This document shows, in pieces, positions 5,585-9,004 of a DNA stretch of 9,004 nucleotides (position 1 is the first letter of the stretch; each line of letters begins with the position of its first letter). The stretch comes from an uncultured Ruminococcus sp. (GTDB taxonomy: Bacteria > Bacillota > Clostridia > Oscillospirales > CAG-272). The translations under genes and the position numbers were made by a program. The stretch lies in assembly GCA_902783905.1 (NCBI GenBank), contig CACZSP010000140.1:1-9004 (forward strand). The letters run 5' to 3'. The notes beneath the pieces are model-generated. The model worked only from the letters and a program-made list of their open reading frames with translations, had not been told where the DNA came from and did not search any database.

Positions 5585-6937
5585 ATGAGCGAAGAAAACA
5601 GATTCGATCTTGCCGTCGTCGGCGCCGGACCGGGAGGTACGCGGGCGGCTGAGCTGGCGGCGAAGAAGGGACTGTCGGTCGTCCTTTTCGAAAAGGACAG
5701 GACCGGGGGTACCTGCCTCAACGTCGGATGCATACCGACGAAGTATCTTCTCGGCGCCGCCCACGATCTGGAACGTATCAGATCTATGACCGCCGCCGGG
5801 ATGCTGAGGGGCAGCGGAGAGTTTTCCTTCCGCGCGATACAGCGCGGCAAGGACGCGGCGGTCGAAAGGCTGCGCCGCGGGGAGGAGAGCGCGCTCGACG
5901 CCCTCGGCGTGAAGAGGATTTCCGGAAGCGCAAAGCTCCTGCCCGGAAAAAGAATCGAATGCGGCGGAACTTTCTACAGTGCGAAAAACGTAATAATCGC
6001 AACAGGCAGCGAGCCGGTCCGGCTGAACGTACCCGGCGCGGAACTGATGACCGACAGCACCGGGATGCTGTCGCCGTCAAAGGTCCCCGCACGCCTGACC
6101 GTCATCGGCGCGGGAGTAATAGGGCTTGAATTCGCCTCTCTTTACGCCTCCTTCAACTCGGCGGTGACCGTCGTCGAGGCGGTCGACGCGCTGTTTCCGG
6201 CCGATCTGCCCGAGGCGGCGTCGCTTCTGCGGCACGAGCTTGAGGCGCGCGGAATCCGATTCATTTTCGGCGCGAAGGCGGAAAAGCTCGAAAAGACCGC
6301 CGAAGGACTTGTTCTGAGCATCAATACCGGTTCGGAAAGGATAACGGTAACCTCCGACGCCCTGCTCTGCGCAGTCGGCCGTCGGCCCGTCTGCGATTGC
6401 GTAACTGAGGGGTGCGGAGTTGAATTCGACCGGCGCGGCGGGGTTATCACAGACGAAAAAATGCGGACGAAGGCTGACGGAATATACGCCGTCGGGGACG
6501 TCCGCGGCGGGACGATGCTCGCCCACGCTGCCTACGCCGACGCGCAGATCGCGATCGCGGATATCACCGGAGAGGGAGCCCTCCCCGATACAAATGCGAT
6601 CCCGCGCTGCGTTTATACCGATCCCGGATACGCATCGGTCGGTCTGACTCCGGCGGCAGCGAAGGAAAAAGGATTCGATCCGGTATTGAAGAAAACGCCC
6701 TTTTCTGCGCTCGGCATGGCGCACGCTTCGCGCGATACGCGCGGCGCCTGCTTCGCCGTGACCGATAAGAAAAGCGGCGCCTGCCTCGGCTTTTTCCTTG
6801 TCGGCACGGGCGTTCACGAACTGATCGACGTCTGCGCCTTCGCTGTATCGAACGGCTGGAAACGGGAAGACTGGGAGAGACATATCGCGGCTCATCCGAC
6901 GCTTTCGGAAATGATCCGCGATACCGCGCTGAGGTGA
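5585..6937 (+). CDS. lpdA: Dihydrolipoamide dehydrogenase (E3)
   Basis: FAD-dependent pyridine nucleotide-disulfide oxidoreductase that reoxidises the dihydrolipoyl arm of E2 and reduces NAD+. The 450 residues from this start are close to the usual 450-475. Landmarks: FAD-binding GAGPGG (13-18), the redox disulfide GGTCLNVGCIPTK (41-53) with Cys44 and Cys49, ATGSEP (139-144), NAD-binding VIGAGVIGLEFAS (173-185), the second FAD contact YAVGDV (301-306), and C-terminal HPTLSE (437-442) with the acid-base His437 and Glu442 supplied across the dimer. I chose the ATG at 5585 rather than the in-frame ATG at 5546 because the upstream codons (MPDLLKSRGLCFD) overlap E2 and precede the conserved FDLAVVGAGPGG by too much. 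The E2 stop ends at 5583, so E3 starts one base later; only a weak GGGG (5568-5571) lies upstream, which suggests translational coupling. All key residues are present, unlike in the preceding E2. Confidence 0.95.
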   Translation: MSEENRFDLAVVGAGPGGTRAAELAAKKGLSVVLFEKDRTGGTCLNVGCIPTKYLLGAAHDLERIRSMTAAGMLRGSGEFSFRAIQRGKDAAVERLRRGEESALDALGVKRISGSAKLLPGKRIECGGTFYSAKNVIIATGSEPVRLNVPGAELMTDSTGMLSPSKVPARLTVIGAGVIGLEFASLYASFNSAVTVVEAVDALFPADLPEAASLLRHELEARGIRFIFGAKAEKLEKTAEGLVLSINTGSERITVTSDALLCAVGRRPVCDCVTEGCGVEFDRRGGVITDEKMRTKADGIYAVGDVRGGTMLAHAAYADAQIAIADITGEGALPDTNAIPRCVYTDPGYASVGLTPAAAKEKGFDPVLKKTPFSALGMAHASRDTRGACFAVTDKKSGACLGFFLVGTGVHELIDVCAFAVSNGWKREDWERHIAAHPTLSEMIRDTALR

Positions 6938-6944
6938 CGAAAGA

Positions 6945-7682
6945 ATGGAAAAAACGACAGTTTATATCGTCCGCCACGGCGAGACCTTCTTCAACGCGGT
7001 GCACAGATTCATCGGTTGCGGAACCGATCACCCGCTCTGCGACCGCGGAAAGGCGCAGGCGGCGACGCTGCGCGGACCGATGTCGAAGATCCCGCTCGAC
7101 CGCATTTATTCCAGCCCCTGCCGCCGCACGCTGATGACCGCAGAAGAGGTCAGAGCCGGCAGGGACATCGAGATAATCGAGGCGCCCGGCGTCCGCGAGA
7201 TCTATTGCGGGCAGTGGGAAGGGAAGAACCGCGACGAGATCGAGTCGCTCTGGCCGGGGACGGTCGATCTATGGCATTACGAACCCGACAAGCTGCGCAT
7301 GCCGGACGGCGAGTCCTTCACCGAGGTCCGCGACCGCGCGGTCGCCGAATTCTGCCGGATAGTGAAAAAAGAAGCCGGGAACCGGATCGCAGTCGTCTCT
7401 CACATGCTGACGATCCAGCTGATCATGGGAGAACTGCTGCGAATACCCATCCGCGACGTCTGGAACATGGTCCGGCTCGAAAACACCTCGATAACGACGA
7501 TGGAGATTTACGGAAACGGCGATTTCGAGGTGACCGACTGGGCTCGGGACGACCATCTTCCGGAAGAGCTGCGCAATACGCAGGTAAAAATCGCGGGGTT
7601 CGTCTCAAAGGATTTCACGGCAAAATACGATCTGTCGAGCGTGCTCGGAAAGCGGCACTACGACGGATTCGCGCTTGAATGA
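6945..7682 (+). CDS. Histidine phosphatase superfamily protein (phosphoglycerate mutase-like) with C-terminal extension
   Basis: Member of the histidine phosphatase (phosphoglycerate mutase/CobC/PhoE) superfamily. Phosphate transfer goes through a phospho-histidine. Visible residues: RHGET (10-14) with nucleophile His11, SSPCRRTLMTAE (56-67) with Arg61, REIYCGQWEGK (84-94) with Glu85 as likely proton donor, and VVSHM (150-154) with His153. The core ends near residue 200. A tail of about 45 residues follows (RDDHLPEELRNTQVKIAG to the end at 245) that small phosphatases of this family usually lack and whose role I do not know. AGGTGA (6932-6937), which includes the E3 stop, lies 7 nt before the ATG and supports the start. 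It overlaps the reading frame region of the next gene, so it belongs to the operon. Substrate is not deducible: sugar phosphates, alpha-ribazole phosphate or phosphoserine are all possible. A true glycolytic mutase is unlikely because the protein is shorter and lacks that enzyme's typical N-terminal sequence. Confidence 0.88.
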   Translation: MEKTTVYIVRHGETFFNAVHRFIGCGTDHPLCDRGKAQAATLRGPMSKIPLDRIYSSPCRRTLMTAEEVRAGRDIEIIEAPGVREIYCGQWEGKNRDEIESLWPGTVDLWHYEPDKLRMPDGESFTEVRDRAVAEFCRIVKKEAGNRIAVVSHMLTIQLIMGELLRIPIRDVWNMVRLENTSITTMEIYGNGDFEVTDWARDDHLPEELRNTQVKIAGFVSKDFTAKYDLSSVLGKRHYDGFALE

Positions 7683-7693
7683 CGGGGGTAAAA

Positions 7694-8803
7694 ATGGATT
7701 TTTCAAATCTTGAAAGATTTATAGATTCGCTTCCGGGGTACGGCATCCCCGCCTGCGATATTTCGGTCTGCATCGATCACAAAGAGGTCTTCCGCCGCTC
7801 CGCCGGCGATCCGCCGCCGTCCCCCGACGGCAGATATTTCGCCTATTCGGTGTCGAAGGTCGTCACCTGCGCCGCGGCGCTGACGCTGATGGAGAAGGGG
7901 CTCTTCCTGCTCGACACGCCGGTGAGCGAGATCCTTCCCGAATTTGCCGAGCTGCGCGTACTCGCCGGAGGCGGGACCTATACCGTTCCCGCGACGCGTC
8001 CGCTGCTTATGCGTCATCTGTTCTGCATGACGTCGGGCTTCGGATACAATCTGACGAGCGCCCAGCTGCGCCGGGTGAAGGACGAAACGCATGGCGCCTG
8101 CCCGACGAGAGAGGCCGTCCGCGCGATGTCGAAGATCCCGCTGAATTTCGAGCCGGGCGAAAAATATCTCTACGGCTTATCGCACGATATACTCGCCGCA
8201 GCCGTCGAGGTCCTGTCGGGCGAGCGGTTCGGCGAATACGTGAAGCGGGTGATATTCGACCCGCTCGGTATGACCGAGTCGACCTTCGATCCGAAACAGA
8301 CGGGCGAACTCGAGCCCCAGTACCGCTTCAACGACCGTCATGGCAGGCCGGAGGAGACAGCGAAGACGAATATGTACGTGCTCGGCAGCGAGTACGAGTC
8401 GGGCGGAGCCGGACTTGTGTCGACGGTCGGGGATATGATAAAATTCGCCGACGCCCTCGCCTGCGAAGGAGTCGGCGCGAACGGCGTGCGGATCTTGTCG
8501 GACGCTTCGGTCGAAATGATGCGCACGCCGATGCTGGATGAAAAGCAGCAAAAAACTTTCGTGTGGGATCAGCTCGGCAGCTCCTATTCCTACGGACTCG
8601 GCGTGCGGACGCTCGTCGATCCGAAGGGCGGGTGTCTTATGCCGGTCGGCGAGTTCGGCTGGTCGGGCGCCGCCGGCGCGATGCTGCTCTCGTCTCCCGA
8701 ACTGAAGCTTTCGGTTTACTACGCGCAGCACATGCTCAACAACAAAGAGGCGTTCGTTCAGCCGAGACTGCGCAACGTCATCGCTGCATGCGTGAGCGGA
8801 TAA
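7694..8803 (+). CDS. Serine hydrolase, beta-lactamase family (class C/esterase type), cytosolic
   Basis: Beta-lactamase/transpeptidase-like fold serine hydrolase of 369 residues. The SxxK motif is YSVSK (51-55), with Ser52 as nucleophile and Lys55 as base. YGLSHD (160-165) fits the second motif tyrosine (Tyr160). VIFDPLGMTES (187-197) is typical of the family. The third motif is read as FGWSGAAG instead of HxG, as in many esterase-like members. No signal peptide or membrane anchor is seen, so it probably acts in the cytoplasm, on an ester or peptide rather than on peptidoglycan or antibiotics; resistance should not be inferred. An ATG at 7679 overlaps the previous stop, but the second in-frame ATG at 7694 is preceded 4 nt upstream by GGGGGT (7684-7689), and its protein begins with a typical start (MDFSNLERFIDSLPG), so I chose it. 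Using 7679 would add five residues (MTGVK). It is the last gene before the terminator hairpins. Natural substrate unknown. Confidence 0.9.
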   Translation: MDFSNLERFIDSLPGYGIPACDISVCIDHKEVFRRSAGDPPPSPDGRYFAYSVSKVVTCAAALTLMEKGLFLLDTPVSEILPEFAELRVLAGGGTYTVPATRPLLMRHLFCMTSGFGYNLTSAQLRRVKDETHGACPTREAVRAMSKIPLNFEPGEKYLYGLSHDILAAAVEVLSGERFGEYVKRVIFDPLGMTESTFDPKQTGELEPQYRFNDRHGRPEETAKTNMYVLGSEYESGGAGLVSTVGDMIKFADALACEGVGANGVRILSDASVEMMRTPMLDEKQQKTFVWDQLGSSYSYGLGVRTLVDPKGGCLMPVGEFGWSGAAGAMLLSSPELKLSVYYAQHMLNNKEAFVQPRLRNVIAACVSG

Positions 8804-8821
8804 AAGGTCAATATAATAAAG

Positions 8822-8862
8822 GGGGTGTTTAAAAACTCGTGAGGCGAGGTTTTAAACACCCC
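8822..8862. repeat. Long perfect inverted repeat after the last gene
   Basis: GGGGTGTTTAAAA (8822-8834) pairs perfectly with TTTTAAACACCCC (8850-8862). After one mismatch, CTCG (8836-8839) continues the stem with CGAG (8845-8848) around a TGAGG loop. It lies 18 bases after the last stop codon. The T-run is not adjacent (8870-8874), so it may protect the 3' end or be a dispersed repeat rather than a terminator on its own. Confidence 0.65.
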
Positions 8863-8876
8863 TGCGACATTTTTCT

Positions 8877-8899
8877 CGGCACGAGACCGTGCCGTTTTT
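8877..8899 (+). terminator. Intrinsic terminator of the operon
   Basis: CGGCACG (8877-8883) pairs perfectly with CGTGCCG (8888-8894) around AGAC and is followed at once by TTTTT (8895-8899). GC-rich stem plus T-run is the standard intrinsic terminator form. It is the first such signal downstream of the operon promoter that I can see, so it probably ends the transcript of all seven genes. Confidence 0.75.
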
Positions 8900-8941
8900 G
8901 CCCTGAAATGCTCGATATAATGATGTTTTTTCAGGCAAAAA
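8895..8941. repeat. Imperfect inverted repeat overlapping the terminator T-run
   Basis: TTTTTGCCCTGAAA (8895-8908) pairs with TTTCAGGCAAAAA (8929-8941) except for one bulged C. The loop is about 20 nt and AT-rich. It starts in the T-run of the operon terminator, so on the minus strand the same bases could form a hairpin followed by further structure. Its role is unclear. Confidence 0.45.
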
Positions 8942-8944
8942 ACG

Positions 8945-8988
8945 AAAAAGATCGGCAACTGTCACGGTTTCCCGGCCGTGACAGTTGC
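8945..8988 (-). terminator. Inverted repeat, possible terminator for a convergent gene beyond the right edge
   Basis: GCAACTGTCACGG (8955-8967) pairs perfectly over 13 bases with CCGTGACAGTTGC (8976-8988), with an 8-nt loop. On the minus strand a run of five T (8949-8945) follows the stem after five bases, so it could end a transcript entering from the right. The gap before the T-run is long for a strong terminator. A dispersed repeat is the alternative. The remaining bases to 9004 hold no gene. Confidence 0.4.
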
Positions 8989-9004
8989 GGGGCTGTTAAA
9001 AACC

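Noticed and set aside
7694..8803. Antibiotic-resistance beta-lactamase
   Set aside because: No signal peptide and no HxG/KTG third motif; it resembles the broad esterase-like serine hydrolase family, so the name beta-lactamase describes only the fold.
8758..8958. Minus-strand frame of 66 codons at the right end
   Set aside because: It runs through the terminator and inverted repeats and into the end of the serine hydrolase gene; it has no domain and is best explained by the hairpin sequence.

Overview
The window most likely comes from an uncultured, probably gut-associated member of the Bacillota (Clostridia). This rests on strong AGGAGG-type ribosome binding sites, sigma-A-like promoter spacing, GC-rich coding DNA beside AT-rich spacers, a clostridial-type ECF sigma factor fragment, and dispersed hairpin repeats of a style I associate with clostridial genomes. 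The last point is from memory and was not searched.

Layout. Positions 1-261 (minus strand) hold the N-terminal part of an ECF sigma factor. Its recognisable sequence stops where a repeat end begins at 91; the same 24-bp end recurs exactly 300 bp away, inside a short palindromic element at 339-391. Positions 392-719 are AT-rich with no convincing gene. A bidirectional terminator hairpin (720-768) carries in its right half the -35 box of a well-formed promoter (TTGACC-17-TATACT, 750-778), followed by a short leader hairpin and the first gene of a plus-strand operon.

The operon encodes a 2-oxoacid dehydrogenase complex of the pyruvate/acetoin type: E1 alpha (839), E1 beta (1825), E2 (4387) and E3 (5585). 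Between E1 beta and E2 sits a cytoplasmic GH29 alpha-L-fucosidase (3056-4366), preceded by an array of small hairpins at 2871-3025. After E3 come a histidine phosphatase (6945) and a cytosolic serine hydrolase of the beta-lactamase/esterase fold (7694). Apart from the 187-base spacer before the fucosidase, the genes abut or nearly abut. I see no internal terminator, so one transcript from about 785 to the terminator at 8877-8899 is plausible. The last 200 bases are a cluster of hairpins.

How the genes work together. E1 alpha and beta form the thiamine diphosphate decarboxylase, E2 carries the lipoyl arm, and E3 reoxidises dihydrolipoamide with NAD+. The most unusual point is that the E2 core lacks the catalytic histidine of the HxxxDG acyltransferase motif: it reads DAGFIDPP where active enzymes read DHRVVDG. 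The arginine of its E3-binding domain also looks replaced. Either this E2 is a structural lipoyl carrier, or acyl transfer occurs in another way. The second point of interest is the fucosidase placed inside the operon next to a hairpin array, which suggests insertion as a cassette or a link between fucosylated-glycan use and C2/C3 metabolism.
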